From Aliivibrio finisterrensis_A (GTDB lineage: Bacteria > Pseudomonadota > Gammaproteobacteria > Enterobacterales > Vibrionaceae), in assembly GCF_004167675.1 (NCBI RefSeq), contig NZ_SEZQ01000002.1: DNA of 64,000 bases, one strand, 5' to 3'. This document shows positions 6,912-16,125 of the stretch, in pieces. Within the stretch, counting starts at the first letter, position 1, and every line of letters starts with the position of its first letter. The translations under genes were made by a program, and so were the position numbers. Below the pieces are notes generated by a model. That model had not been told where the DNA came from. It did not search any database and saw only the letters and a list, made by a program, of their open reading frames with translations.

Positions 6912-9900
6912 CTAGTGGTTTACCTTGATCCTAAAGAACATTGCATAAAAGAGTGGGATAACCACTAATGTCAGTATGGTTGCGAACAACAAACCAAACA
7001 TAATGGTCACCGCCATGCTTTTAAAGAACGGATCGATAAGCAAGGGAGCAACACCAAGTATGGTTGTTAGTGCTCCGAGTAGTACTGGTCTTGCACGGCT
7101 TAATGACGCATCAATAATCGCATTATAAGGGTGCTTACCATTTGCTACTTCCACATCCGCTTGGTCTACTAGTACTATCGCATTTTTCACCATCATGCCG
7201 ATAAGACTTAAAAAGCCCAGTATTGCCATAAACTCAAATGGCGTTTGGAATACGATTAACCCAACCGATACACCGATAATGGCTAAAGGTGCCGTTAACC
7301 AAATAACCAATGGCTGACGTAATGCGTTGAACATGAAGATCACAGATAAAATCATCGCTGCAAACCCATAAGGTGCTGATATTACCAAGCCTTCATTCGC
7401 GTCTTTAGAGGCTTTATATTCCCCATACCAAATTAACTGATATCCAGATGGAAGTTCGATAGCTTCAATTTTCTCTCTTACCTGTTTAAAGGCATCCGCA
7501 GTCAGTACGCCCGGTGCTGGGTCAGCTTGTACTAAAATGGTCGGCATTCGATCAATACGGCGCAGAATGGCATCTTCCCAAACTAAGTTTGATGATTCAA
7601 TAAGCTGGCTTACTGAGATAAAACTGCCGGTTGTTGGGCTAAAGACCTCTGTATTTTCTATCGCACGTTGATGGTTACGCTCTGTTTCTGGTGATCGAGC
7701 CACAATCGGAATTAAGTCATTACCTTCACGATAAACACCAACGTTTCGCCCTGATAATGTTTGAGCGATGGCTTTATTTATCTCTTGTGTTGTTAATCCA
7801 AATTGTTGTGCTTTTTCTTCTGAAAATTGAGGGCGTAGCACTGGCACTTGTTGACGCCAATCGTCTTGTACTGCAATCAATTGTGGGTCATTAAGCATGA
7901 TCGCTTTTGCTTGCTCTGCTAATTGACGCAACACATGGCTGTCTGGGCCTTTAAATCCGGCTTCAATTTTCTTACCGCCGCCGCGGCCTAGCATGAATTT
8001 CCATACTTTAATCGACGCATTGGTGTATTTTGCATCCAACTCAGTTTGAAGTTCAACCAACAGTGGAGCAATGTTTTGATAGTCATCAATATCAATCAGT
8101 AGCTGACCATAACTTGGGTTACGCGCTTCTGGTGAGTAGGTTAGCATGAAGCGTAAACCGCCACCGCCCACAAAACTAGTGATATTAGTGATGCCTTCTT
8201 TTTGTTTTACATCTTGCTCTATGGCCGCAATAGTTTGCTCTGTACGCTTAATGTCTGACCCTTGCGGTAAATAAACATCAACCACAAACTGAGCACGTTG
8301 AGACTCTGGCATAAAGCCCGGTGGAATATAACGAACACCATAAATAGAAGTAAACAAAACAACCAATAAAAGACCTAGGCTGATACCGCGATGCGCTAAT
8401 ACCCACGTTAATAATTGACGGTATTGTTGACTAATACGGCTTGGTGGTGCTTGGTTATCTATTGCTTTCACGGTTAGAAAATCGTGGCATAGCATTGGCG
8501 TGATTGTAATCGCAAATACCCAACTTAATAGCATCGAGTATAAAATCACCCAAAATAGAGATCCTGCGTATTCGCCCATGTCTGATGGAGAAAGACCGAT
8601 AGCGCTGAAAGCACAAATACCTACAACCGTACCGCCCAGAAGAGGCCATTTAGTTGCATTAACGACATCTGAAACGATCTCATCACGGCTGTCATTTGGA
8701 GTGGTTTGTAAACGCACTAAAATACCATCTGTTACCACAATCGCATTATCTACCAGCATACCCAATGCGATGATCAATGCACCCAAAGAGATCCTTTGCA
8801 TTGCGATGTCTTGGATTAACATGATGCATAATGTACCTGCAACCGTCAGTAGCAAAACAAAGCCAATGATGATGCCTGAGCGTAATCCCATAAACAGTAA
8901 TAAGACGACAAATACAATCACAACAGCGGCAATGAGGTTATCAATAAAGTTAGTTACCGACGCACGAACCGAATCCGATTGCATAGAAATGACATTCAGC
9001 TCTATCCCTAATGGACGTTGACCTTCTAGCTCTGCAATACGCGCTTTTACGGCATCGCCCATATCAACCACGTTACCGCCTGATACGTTTGAAATACCAA
9101 AACCTACGGCGCGCTCACCATTGTAACGAACTAGCATAGACGTCGGCTCTTGGTAGCCACGAGTAACCGTTGCAATGTCACCTAAACGAAGGACAGTATG
9201 GTTATTCCCAAGGCTTACTTGCAGGTTATTTAAGTCATCAATTGAGTTAATCCCTGAGTTTGGGATCACAGGGATACGCATTGCATCCGTTTCAATGCTT
9301 CCGGCAACCGTTACGATGTTTTGCTTTTGTAGTACCTGATACACTTTCTCTGCAGACACGCCAAATTGCGCCATGCGCTCGCTCGACATTTCAACGAAAA
9401 TGGTTTCTTGGCGCTCGCCTAGTGTTGCTGTTTTTGCAACGCCAGGGACAAGAACAAGTTCACGGCGCAAATCATCGACATAATCTTGCAGTTGTTTGTC
9501 ACTAAAGCCTTCGCCTGTTACGGCAAAGAACAGCGAGTACACATCAGAAAAGTCATCATTAACAATCGATGCGCTTGCTCCTGGTGGTAATAGTCGCTGT
9601 GCATCCCCAATTTTACGGCGCAGTTTATCCCATACTTGTTGCAAAGCGGCTTGGCTTTGGGCAAATTCAAGTTTGATTTCAACCGTTACTTCAGACATTC
9701 CTTGTTTAGAGACGGATTTAACTTCTTTTACTTCTTGAAGTGATTGAACAGCCCCTTCAATAATGTCGGTCACTTCGTCAGATACTTCTTGGGCAGTAGC
9801 ACCAGAGTAAGGGGTATTAATGACTGCTTGGCGAATGACAAACTCAGGATCTTCAAAGCGACCTAGTTTTAAGTAGCTTAAATAACCACCAAATAAGATC

Positions 9901-9959
9901 AAAGTGATAAGCACCCACACTGAGGTACGTTTAGTAATAGTATAACGTGCAATGTCCAT
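6912..9959 (-). CDS. RND-family efflux pump, inner-membrane transporter
   Basis: 1015-residue proton-driven exporter of the AcrB/HAE1-like resistance-nodulation-division family. It has the usual plan: first membrane helix (about 14-32), large periplasmic pore/docking loop, a block of helices starting IDNLIAAVVIVFVVLLLFMGLRSG, an intracellular linker, a second periplasmic loop, and a last block of helices containing LGFLSLIGMMVKNAIVLVDQ. The acidic proton-relay region LGALIIALGMLVDNAIVVTDG is present. Slightly shorter than AcrB (1049). Only 2 bases separate it from the upstream adaptor gene, so they form one operon. No outer-membrane channel gene is linked; TolC is presumably used. Substrates unknown. 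Confidence 0.93.
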   Translation of the reverse strand: MDIARYTITKRTSVWVLITLILFGGYLSYLKLGRFEDPEFVIRQAVINTPYSGATAQEVSDEVTDIIEGAVQSLQEVKEVKSVSKQGMSEVTVEIKLEFAQSQAALQQVWDKLRRKIGDAQRLLPPGASASIVNDDFSDVYSLFFAVTGEGFSDKQLQDYVDDLRRELVLVPGVAKTATLGERQETIFVEMSSERMAQFGVSAEKVYQVLQKQNIVTVAGSIETDAMRIPVIPNSGINSIDDLNNLQVSLGNNHTVLRLGDIATVTRGYQEPTSMLVRYNGERAVGFGISNVSGGNVVDMGDAVKARIAELEGQRPLGIELNVISMQSDSVRASVTNFIDNLIAAVVIVFVVLLLFMGLRSGIIIGFVLLLTVAGTLCIMLIQDIAMQRISLGALIIALGMLVDNAIVVTDGILVRLQTTPNDSRDEIVSDVVNATKWPLLGGTVVGICAFSAIGLSPSDMGEYAGSLFWVILYSMLLSWVFAITITPMLCHDFLTVKAIDNQAPPSRISQQYRQLLTWVLAHRGISLGLLLVVLFTSIYGVRYIPPGFMPESQRAQFVVDVYLPQGSDIKRTEQTIAAIEQDVKQKEGITNITSFVGGGGLRFMLTYSPEARNPSYGQLLIDIDDYQNIAPLLVELQTELDAKYTNASIKVWKFMLGRGGGKKIEAGFKGPDSHVLRQLAEQAKAIMLNDPQLIAVQDDWRQQVPVLRPQFSEEKAQQFGLTTQEINKAIAQTLSGRNVGVYREGNDLIPIVARSPETERNHQRAIENTEVFSPTTGSFISVSQLIESSNLVWEDAILRRIDRMPTILVQADPAPGVLTADAFKQVREKIEAIELPSGYQLIWYGEYKASKDANEGLVISAPYGFAAMILSVIFMFNALRQPLVIWLTAPLAIIGVSVGLIVFQTPFEFMAILGFLSLIGMMVKNAIVLVDQADVEVANGKHPYNAIIDASLSRARPVLLGALTTILGVAPLLIDPFFKSMAVTIMFGLLFATILTLVVIPLFYAMFFRIKVNH

Positions 9960-9961
9960 CT

Positions 9962-11077
9962 CTATTCCCCGTGACTCATTGCTGATTGTTCAGAATATGG
10001 TTTTACGATCATGTCGGTTTTAATGCTGGTGACACCGGCAATGATAATGCGCTCATTCATTTTCAAGCCTTGAGTTATAACCACTCGGTTTGTCAGTAAT
10101 TCACCAACATTAACCGCGCGTTGTAGTACTTGGTTTTGTGCATCAACAACCCATACAAATTGACCACCTTTGTTGTTTGGAACTATTGCCGTTAGAGGCA
10201 CGGTAATTAATGCATTTTCTTCTGCTGTTCTCTCTGGATACACAGGAATAACTTTTACCGTCATCCCCGGCAATACATTAAAACCACCTAGGTCTTTAAA
10301 CGTAAGTACCACTGGGTAGGTTTGAGTTATTGGGTCGGCTTGGGTGCCATAAGTGCTTAGTACAAGAGGAAAACGCTCATTGGGAATGGCACTGATCTGA
10401 GCTATTGCTTCTGATCCTTTTAGTTCACCTAGCATCACATTGTCTGGGATATTGATAAGCACTTCTAAGTTATCAAGATCATGAATAGTCAATACCGGGC
10501 TATTTGCTTGTATTTGCACATGATTGTCGATCATCTTACGACCAACAATACCATCAAAAGGAGCGGTTAATTGGGTGTACTCTAATTGACGCTTTGCTTC
10601 TTCTCGTCGATTTTTTGCTAAGTTGAAACGAGTACTTAACGTATCTAAATCACTTTTAGCAATGGCTTGGCTTTTTTCATAAATTGCTTTGCCACGGTTG
10701 TATTCTGCTTGGCTATTTTTATATTCAACACGCGCTGATTCTAGTGCTGTTTTGGCATCACGAGGATCTAATTGCGCCAGTAATTGTCCTTTTTTTACTT
10801 GTTGGCCTTCTTCAACAAGTACGTTAATAACGCGTCCATTCATTCTAAAAGCTAAATCAGCACGTTCGGCAGAGCGTACAACACCGTTAAAACGTAATTG
10901 CGCATTTATACTTGGGCTAATCACTTCAATAAGTGCAGGACGAATAGTGTCGACTTTTGCTGTTTCTAATTGTGCGTCGGTTGAGTCACACCCAGAGATC
11001 ATTAGTGTGCCAATCGCAAGGCTGACAGCCAGTACGGTTTTCTTCATTAACATAACAGTCGAAATACGTGAGCTCAT
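9962..11077 (-). CDS. RND efflux periplasmic adaptor lipoprotein (MFP family)
   Basis: 371-residue periplasmic adaptor that joins the RND pump to an outer-membrane channel. It has a lipoprotein signal ending in the lipobox ISGC, a biotinyl-lipoyl segment (VLVEEGQQVKKGQLLAQLD), an alpha-helical hairpin (SARVEYKNSQAEYNRGKAIYE onward), the second lipoyl half (YTQLTAPFDGIVGRKMIDNH) and a beta-barrel. The frame begins 5 codons earlier at 11092, but AGGA is well placed only for the ATG at 11077. The pump gene follows after 2 bases. A TetR gene is divergent and probably represses the operon through sites at 11153-11204. Confidence 0.9.
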   Translation of the reverse strand: MSSRISTVMLMKKTVLAVSLAIGTLMISGCDSTDAQLETAKVDTIRPALIEVISPSINAQLRFNGVVRSAERADLAFRMNGRVINVLVEEGQQVKKGQLLAQLDPRDAKTALESARVEYKNSQAEYNRGKAIYEKSQAIAKSDLDTLSTRFNLAKNRREEAKRQLEYTQLTAPFDGIVGRKMIDNHVQIQANSPVLTIHDLDNLEVLINIPDNVMLGELKGSEAIAQISAIPNERFPLVLSTYGTQADPITQTYPVVLTFKDLGGFNVLPGMTVKVIPVYPERTAEENALITVPLTAIVPNNKGGQFVWVVDAQNQVLQRAVNVGELLTNRVVITQGLKMNERIIIAGVTSIKTDMIVKPYSEQSAMSHGE

Positions 11078-11150
11078 TGACTCATTCCTCATGAAAAGAG
11101 TGGTTGGTTGAATATAAATTAGTCGAGCAAATTATTTTTTAATTACACAA

Positions 11151-11204
11151 AGTAAACTCGAGAGTTTATTTTATGAGTTAAATCTTTGAAAGTAAACTCT
11201 CGCG
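11151..11204. promoter_or_regulatory. Candidate TetR operator between efflux operon and regulator
   Basis: An inverted repeat TAAACTC-GA-GAGTTTA (11153-11168) and a second copy of the half-site TAAACTC (11193-11199, 40 bases downstream) lie in the divergent intergenic region. Size and place suit a TetR dimer site controlling both directions. No other intergenic region I read holds this motif. Confidence 0.6.
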
Positions 11205-11259
11205 TATACATTTTTATTTTGAACGAGTAGAATGAAGTGAATTTATTGATGGAGGGACT

Positions 11260-11865
11260 ATGAAAAAACTGACACGATCACAGCAAAAGCACCTTGATAT
11301 TATCAATGCGGCAAAAGAAGAATTTATTGAACACGGTTTTCTTGCTGCCAATATGGATAGAATTACCTCATCGGCTGAAGTGTCTAAACGTACCCTTTAT
11401 CGTCATTTTGAAAGCAAAGAAGTGTTATTTGAATCGGTATTAACCATTATTAATGACTCAGTAAACGAAAACGTTTCTTATCAATTTGATGAGGGAAAAA
11501 GTACGAAAGAGCAGCTAAATGAGATTGCGTATAAAGAAATCGAAGTACTCTATCAAACCTATGGTATTGCGCTCGCTCGTACCATCGTTATGGAGTTTTT
11601 ACGCCAACCAGAAATGGCAAAAAACTTAATTAAAAACATCTATAGTATTCGCGCGATAACGCAGTGGTTCAATGCAGCAATTGAGGCTGGGCGATTAAAG
11701 AATGTCGATTCAAAATTGATGACAGATGTGTATGTGAGTTTATTTCAAGGGCTGTTCTTTTGGCCGCAGGTCATGAATTTGGACACTGAACCGACAGGTG
11801 ATGCGGTGAAAAGTAAGGTCGATACAGTAACGTCTATTTTTATTCAATCTTATGGTATTAAGTGA
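11260..11865 (+). CDS. TetR-family transcriptional regulator of the RND pump
   Basis: 201 residues: N-terminal TetR helix-turn-helix (about residues 9-55; HLDIINAAKEEFIEHGFLAANMDRITSSAEVSKRTLYRHFESKEVLFE) and an all-helical ligand-binding C-terminal domain that would sense an inducer. A strong GGAGGG ribosome site precedes the ATG. The gene is divergent from the RND adaptor/pump genes across a region with a candidate operator, the usual layout for a local repressor. The inducing ligand is not predictable. Confidence 0.9.
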   Translation: MKKLTRSQQKHLDIINAAKEEFIEHGFLAANMDRITSSAEVSKRTLYRHFESKEVLFESVLTIINDSVNENVSYQFDEGKSTKEQLNEIAYKEIEVLYQTYGIALARTIVMEFLRQPEMAKNLIKNIYSIRAITQWFNAAIEAGRLKNVDSKLMTDVYVSLFQGLFFWPQVMNLDTEPTGDAVKSKVDTVTSIFIQSYGIK

Positions 11866-11882
11866 GATTGAATTTTTACCAT

Positions 11883-11934
11883 AAAAATGGCGGTGAAGAT
11901 AAGGTGTATAACCTTGCTTTCACCGCCATTTTAG
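11883..11934. terminator. Bidirectional intrinsic terminator between tetR and the DUF368 gene
   Basis: A long stem AAAATGGCGGTGAA / TTCACCGCCATTTT (about 14 bp) encloses a smaller AAGGT..ACCTT hairpin, with A- and T-runs on the two sides. It separates convergent genes. Confidence 0.85.
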
Positions 11935-11968
11935 TATTATTCGTGTTTTTAATTACGATAGCTGAAGG

Positions 11969-12889
11969 TTACTTGTCGTTTTTCTTTGCGTACATTTCTA
12001 AACCAACCACCAGACCGATACCTAGAATCACACCAACAACAGCAAAGCCAATAAGTGCAGGTTGCTGTGTTACTTGCTCGTAGTCAAATGGAGATAGGTT
12101 GTGTTCAATTAAAGGGGTTTGTTCACCTTTTGAGTTCACGCGCCATTCAATCACTTCTTTCCAAGGCCAAATTTTACCTAGCGTACCTACCATTAACCCC
12201 GTTAAAAAGATTAAGGTAATATCACGGAATTTTCTTAGTAAGAAAGATAAAACATGAGAAAAGCTTAATAGGCCAATGACACAACCTGAAGCAAATAATC
12301 CCATCGTGACCAAATCAAGAGACTTTACGGCACCAAGAACAGGACTGTACATACCAATAAGCAGAAGAATGAAGCTGCCTGAAATTCCTGGTAAAATCAT
12401 GGCACAAATGGCAATTGAACCAGCAAGAATATAAGTAAAGGTTGATGGTGTCATTGTCATTGGGTTTAGTACCGTAATGCTATAAGCAAACGCGGCTCCT
12501 GCCAATAACATAACAAAACGATCTAATGACCATTTCTCAATTTGTTTAGCGATATGAATAATGGAGATGATGATCAAGCCAAAGAAGAATGACCACAGAG
12601 GAATTGGGTGCGTATGCAGCATCCATGTGATGAATTTTGCGAGTGTTAAAATGCTCGTTAAAATACCACCAAAAAGAGAAATGAGGAAAAAACCATTAAT
12701 GTGAGCAAATGCTGCTTTAAAGCCTTCGCGTTTCCATAATCCGAAGATAGAAGGATTTATACGTCGAATGCTTTCTAAAAGCGTGTCATAAATACCAGTA
12801 ATAAAGGCAATCGTACCACCAGATACTCCAGGAACAACATCAGCTGCGCCCATTGCCATACCTTTAAAGAATGTCGTTAAATAGTTCAT
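11969..12889 (-). CDS. DUF368 (PopT-type) polyprenyl-phosphate transporter
   Basis: 306-residue polytopic inner-membrane protein of the DUF368 family. The start contains the family hallmark FFKGMAMGAADVVPGVSGGT, repeated in the second half as AICAMILPGISGSFILLLIGMY, consistent with an internally duplicated fold; about eight to nine membrane segments are visible. DUF368 proteins have been identified as undecaprenyl-phosphate translocases (PopT), which return the lipid carrier of cell-wall synthesis to the cytoplasmic side, including in Vibrio cholerae, where need depends on growth conditions such as pH. The gene is monocistronic, between two hairpin terminators. The hydrophilic insert (WRVNSKGEQTPLIEHNL) near the C-terminus is probably a periplasmic loop. 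Confidence 0.88.
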   Translation of the reverse strand: MNYLTTFFKGMAMGAADVVPGVSGGTIAFITGIYDTLLESIRRINPSIFGLWKREGFKAAFAHINGFFLISLFGGILTSILTLAKFITWMLHTHPIPLWSFFFGLIIISIIHIAKQIEKWSLDRFVMLLAGAAFAYSITVLNPMTMTPSTFTYILAGSIAICAMILPGISGSFILLLIGMYSPVLGAVKSLDLVTMGLFASGCVIGLLSFSHVLSFLLRKFRDITLIFLTGLMVGTLGKIWPWKEVIEWRVNSKGEQTPLIEHNLSPFDYEQVTQQPALIGFAVVGVILGIGLVVGLEMYAKKNDK

Positions 12890-12907
12890 TTTAGCTCTAT
12901 ATAAATG

Positions 12908-12960
12908 AAAAAAAACTTATGCATAATGCACGAAGGTACGTGATTATACATAAGTTTTTG
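12908..12960. terminator. Terminator hairpin after malT
   Basis: AAAAACTTATG and CATAAGTTTTT are perfect inverted repeats, with further inner pairing (ATAAT/ATTAT, CAC/GTG). On the minus strand, after the malT stop, the stem is followed by eight T, so it should end malT transcription before the DUF368 gene. Confidence 0.75.
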
Positions 12961-13023
12961 TATAAAAAATGTCGTAAAATTAATTATCCCAATATTACTA
13001 ACGAGATAATAGCTAGTATGTGA

Positions 13024-15729
13024 TTACTTCATCATACTAACTAGCTCATCAGCCATAGCAATTGCTGCCTTTCTATTCGCTAAATTTAACTTTTGGTATA
13101 AATTTCGAATATGGGTTTTTATTGTAGTAGGGGCAACATCAAACTCTGCGGCAATTTGCTCATTACTGAAACCAGAATAAATTAATCCAAGCACTTGCCA
13201 TTCACGATGAGTAAGAGGACTTGTTCTGATCAACTCGGGAACCTCTGGATTATTAATCACTTTTTCAATAAAGGTTTCATCAAAATGTGCAGAGCGAGAG
13301 CGTTCATTATTAGATAACGCTTTTTGTAATTGCTCAATTCGATGCTTTTCAAGTTCGGTGATATTTCCTTTTTGTAGTAATTTGGCTAAGGGTTTTAGTG
13401 TGTCTTTACCCGCCATTAAAAAGCTACCAATAATACCCGTTTGATTAGATTGCTTTATCGCAAGATGCATGGCTTCGATTGACTCATTAATTTGCTTATT
13501 TTCATAAAGTAAAACGGATTCCATTACGGCATTACGGTTAATATCGGTAATCAATTTATGTTGTTGTGCAATGGTCTGAGACTCTTGTAATGTGATAATC
13601 GCGGCATCTATCTCACCTAAGTGGTACTGGGCTCTTGCTATGTTACGCCATTGCAGTTGAGTAAAGTGGTTACAGCGGGTATCAGGTTGTTCGGTATGCT
13701 CTAACCAGTAACGAATAGCGTCGGTATTGCCTTTAGCTTGCCAATAGAAGAGCTGAGCAGAAGAGGCATTTGCTTTCCAATCAATATGATAATCAGCTTG
13801 GCTTAATAGCTGTTGGCACTTCTCAAGATAGCGCTCGGCTTTGTCTAGTTCACCACGAGCTACCGCTAAACGAGCAAGCATTGAGTAACCACGTAGGTGT
13901 TTGGTTTCATCAAAGGGTGAAAGAACGTCTAAGCCTTTCCAGGTGCATTGCTCGGCTTCGTCAAAACGGAACCAGAACCAATAAATCTGAGCGCGCGAAC
14001 GAAGTAAAAACTCATGCAAAGGTAACTGATCTAAATCTTGGTCTTTTATCAGTTTGAAACCATTATCTTGTAAATCAAAGGCAGCCTGCATAAAGCCTTG
14101 AGCCATTAAGATTTCACTCTGTTGTAGAATCGCCCAGAGTGCTTGGTGATAAATACCATAAGTCATGGCCATTTTTTCAGTTTGCTGCATTAAAGCAAGC
14201 GCTTGTGCAAGGTTGCCTGAAACGTGGTGGTATTCTCCAATCACCGATGTCGCAACAATTCGGCTGCGGTATTTATTGGTCTCAAGCTCTTCAAGGGCTT
14301 TTTCTGCAAAGGCAAGCGCCGTCTCTGGCTCATTTTTATTGATTGCAACTTGAGCGCGTAGGGTATCAAGTTCACCCTGCATCTGATTGTCTAACATGAT
14401 GTTACGTGCAGACATTTCTTGTTGACCTTCAGATAGTAGATCGTCAACTTGCAAGTAGTTGTGTTGGCTTTGCGCTAGCCAAGCGCGAATGATCACAAGT
14501 CTTGGTGAGGTAAATAAGACTTCGGGGTCGAGTTGTTTAATGGTTGATTCAAGTAACACAAGCTCGCCATTATTAAACAGATGCCAACCATATTGTGTGA
14601 GAATATTAGCAATTAATCGGTCATCTTTAGCGATTTTTGCATGACGAAGGGCTTGATAAATGTTCTCTTGTTTTAACCAAGCTTGGGCTGCTTTTTGTTG
14701 TAAATCGGTTTCTTCATGAGAGAGATGACTTTGTCGTTGATGAGTTAAAAACTCGGCAAAGAGGTTATGGAATTTATACCAATCACCATTATCGCCATCA
14801 CTGTTAATAAAAAGTCCAAAGCGATTTAAGTTTTCAATAAGCAATTGAGAGTCATTACGGCTGGTGACTTCTGGCAGCAGTTGTGTGCTAAAGCGCTCAA
14901 AGACGGCACAACGCATTAAGAATGCTTGAGTTTCTTTATCTAAATGGTCAAACACTTCTTCAGCAAGATAATCCCATAAATGAGTATGATTAAGCTGAGC
15001 CATGACCTGCGCCGAGTTACTTAACGGTTGGTTGTGTTGAATGCTGTGGAGTGCAATCAATTGCAAGGCAGATGGCCACCCTTCAACGTGCTTACGAACA
15101 TTAGTAATTAACTCTTGGTCAATGTCACTATTAAGGCGTTGATTAAAGAAAAGAGAAGTCTCAGATTGATCAAAAGCCAAGCTTTGGTTATCTATCTCAA
15201 TAAGCAGATCTCTAACTCGTAAATTAGCGGTATTTAGTGGTGGCTGAGAACGGCTGGTAATAATCAAAGTGAGATTATCAGGTAAATGTTTAAGGAAGAA
15301 CTTTAACCCAAGATGAATAGCTTCATTAGTGATTAAATGATAGTCGTCGAGAACGAAGTAAGCTTCATTTTGAAAAGGAATAAGCTCAGTGAATACTTGG
15401 GAGAATAAACTCGATAGCGAAGCAAATTGACGTTTTTCAGTCAATGCTTTGGAATGAGGGAGCTCTAATTGAGTTGCATTGCTGATGGCTTGAATGAAGT
15501 ATTTGGCAAATTTAAATTCATCATTATCCGCCTCATCTAAACTATACCAACCTGTTGCTTCTTTGTCGGATAGCCATTGTGCGGCCATAGTTGTTTTCCC
15601 GTAGCCTGCGGGAGAGCGAAATAAAACGAGTTTGTAATGCATCGCATCAGCGAGGGTATTTAGGACACGTTGTCTTATGATGGCGTTATGCAAACGTCTT
15701 GGGAAATGCAATTTTGATGGTATTAACAT
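13024..15729 (-). CDS. malT: Maltose regulon activator MalT
   Basis: 901 residues, the same length as E. coli MalT. The N-terminal STAND ATPase domain has the start MLIPSKLHFPRRLHNAIIR and Walker A SPAGYGKTT (about 39-47), then FVLDDYH (Walker B). A long tetratricopeptide-like sensor region binds maltotriose in the E. coli protein. The C-terminal LuxR-type helix-turn-helix (about 835-890) reads LTHREWQVLGLIYSGFSNEQIAAEF then TTIKTHIRNLYQKL. MalT with ATP and maltotriose activates malPQ, malEFG and malK promoters through GGGGA(T/G)GAGG boxes; such boxes occur near malP and between malK and malE here. The gene is divergent from malP across about 396 bases. Confidence 0.96.
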   Translation of the reverse strand: MLIPSKLHFPRRLHNAIIRQRVLNTLADAMHYKLVLFRSPAGYGKTTMAAQWLSDKEATGWYSLDEADNDEFKFAKYFIQAISNATQLELPHSKALTEKRQFASLSSLFSQVFTELIPFQNEAYFVLDDYHLITNEAIHLGLKFFLKHLPDNLTLIITSRSQPPLNTANLRVRDLLIEIDNQSLAFDQSETSLFFNQRLNSDIDQELITNVRKHVEGWPSALQLIALHSIQHNQPLSNSAQVMAQLNHTHLWDYLAEEVFDHLDKETQAFLMRCAVFERFSTQLLPEVTSRNDSQLLIENLNRFGLFINSDGDNGDWYKFHNLFAEFLTHQRQSHLSHEETDLQQKAAQAWLKQENIYQALRHAKIAKDDRLIANILTQYGWHLFNNGELVLLESTIKQLDPEVLFTSPRLVIIRAWLAQSQHNYLQVDDLLSEGQQEMSARNIMLDNQMQGELDTLRAQVAINKNEPETALAFAEKALEELETNKYRSRIVATSVIGEYHHVSGNLAQALALMQQTEKMAMTYGIYHQALWAILQQSEILMAQGFMQAAFDLQDNGFKLIKDQDLDQLPLHEFLLRSRAQIYWFWFRFDEAEQCTWKGLDVLSPFDETKHLRGYSMLARLAVARGELDKAERYLEKCQQLLSQADYHIDWKANASSAQLFYWQAKGNTDAIRYWLEHTEQPDTRCNHFTQLQWRNIARAQYHLGEIDAAIITLQESQTIAQQHKLITDINRNAVMESVLLYENKQINESIEAMHLAIKQSNQTGIIGSFLMAGKDTLKPLAKLLQKGNITELEKHRIEQLQKALSNNERSRSAHFDETFIEKVINNPEVPELIRTSPLTHREWQVLGLIYSGFSNEQIAAEFDVAPTTIKTHIRNLYQKLNLANRKAAIAMADELVSMMK

Positions 15730-15936
15730 AATTATTGTTCTTCTTAAAAATACTGAGGCAATTATCCTTAATAATGTTACGAAATGTCTTATCTACGCCC
15801 CATAAATGTGATCTATGTTTTTATTTAGTTTGTGTTTGTTTTATAAATCAAGATCTTTAATTGCACATTAAAGATTAATTTTGGCAATGTTTAAAATTGT
15901 GATCTTGTTATCGTTTTGTGTTTTATGTGGAGAATG

Positions 15937-15952
15937 TGTGTTTTTCATCACA
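15937..15952. promoter_or_regulatory. Candidate CRP site upstream of malP
   Basis: TGTGTTTTTCATCACA matches 9 of 10 key positions of the CRP consensus TGTGA-N6-TCACA. It lies about 190 bases upstream of malP and 208 bases upstream of malT, so it may serve either. CRP control of malT is known in E. coli. Confidence 0.55.
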
Positions 15953-16036
15953 CCAAAAAAGCAGGTAAGCCTACAAAACTTGCTGCTTATCACACTTAAA
16001 TTGGCTGTTTTTTACTACGCCTTACTTTCATTTATT

Positions 16037-16060
16037 CTCCTCCCCCTAAGAGGATGATGC
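16037..16060 (+). promoter_or_regulatory. Candidate MalT boxes upstream of malP
   Basis: CTCCTCCCC (complement GGGGAGGAG) at 16037-16045 closely matches the MalT box, and GAGGATGATG (16050-16059) is a weaker match in the opposite orientation. They lie 65-90 bases before the malP start, a normal place for activator sites. Confidence 0.6.
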
Positions 16061-16125
16061 GACCACTGGATGAAAAAGGCAGGATTAATCACAGTTGATT
16101 TATGAACCTTCGTGAGAGACACAAG

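Larger units (their letters stand above)
15730..16125. promoter_or_regulatory. malT-malP divergent regulatory region
   Basis: 396 bases without a gene. It contains a CRP-like site (15937-15952), MalT-box-like motifs (16037-16060) and a small hairpin AAGCAG..CTGCTT (15959-15988). An in-frame ATG at 16102 could lengthen MalP by 8 residues. Nothing else is recognisable; much of 15750-15930 is plain AT-rich sequence. Confidence 0.6.

Noticed and set aside
8500..9021. 173-codon open frame on the plus strand
   Set aside because: It lies wholly inside the RND pump gene on the opposite strand, and its translation shows no domain, signal or ribosome site.
10689..11111. 140-codon open frame on the plus strand
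   Set aside because: Antisense to the RND adaptor gene, whose lipoprotein signal and lipoyl motifs are clear.
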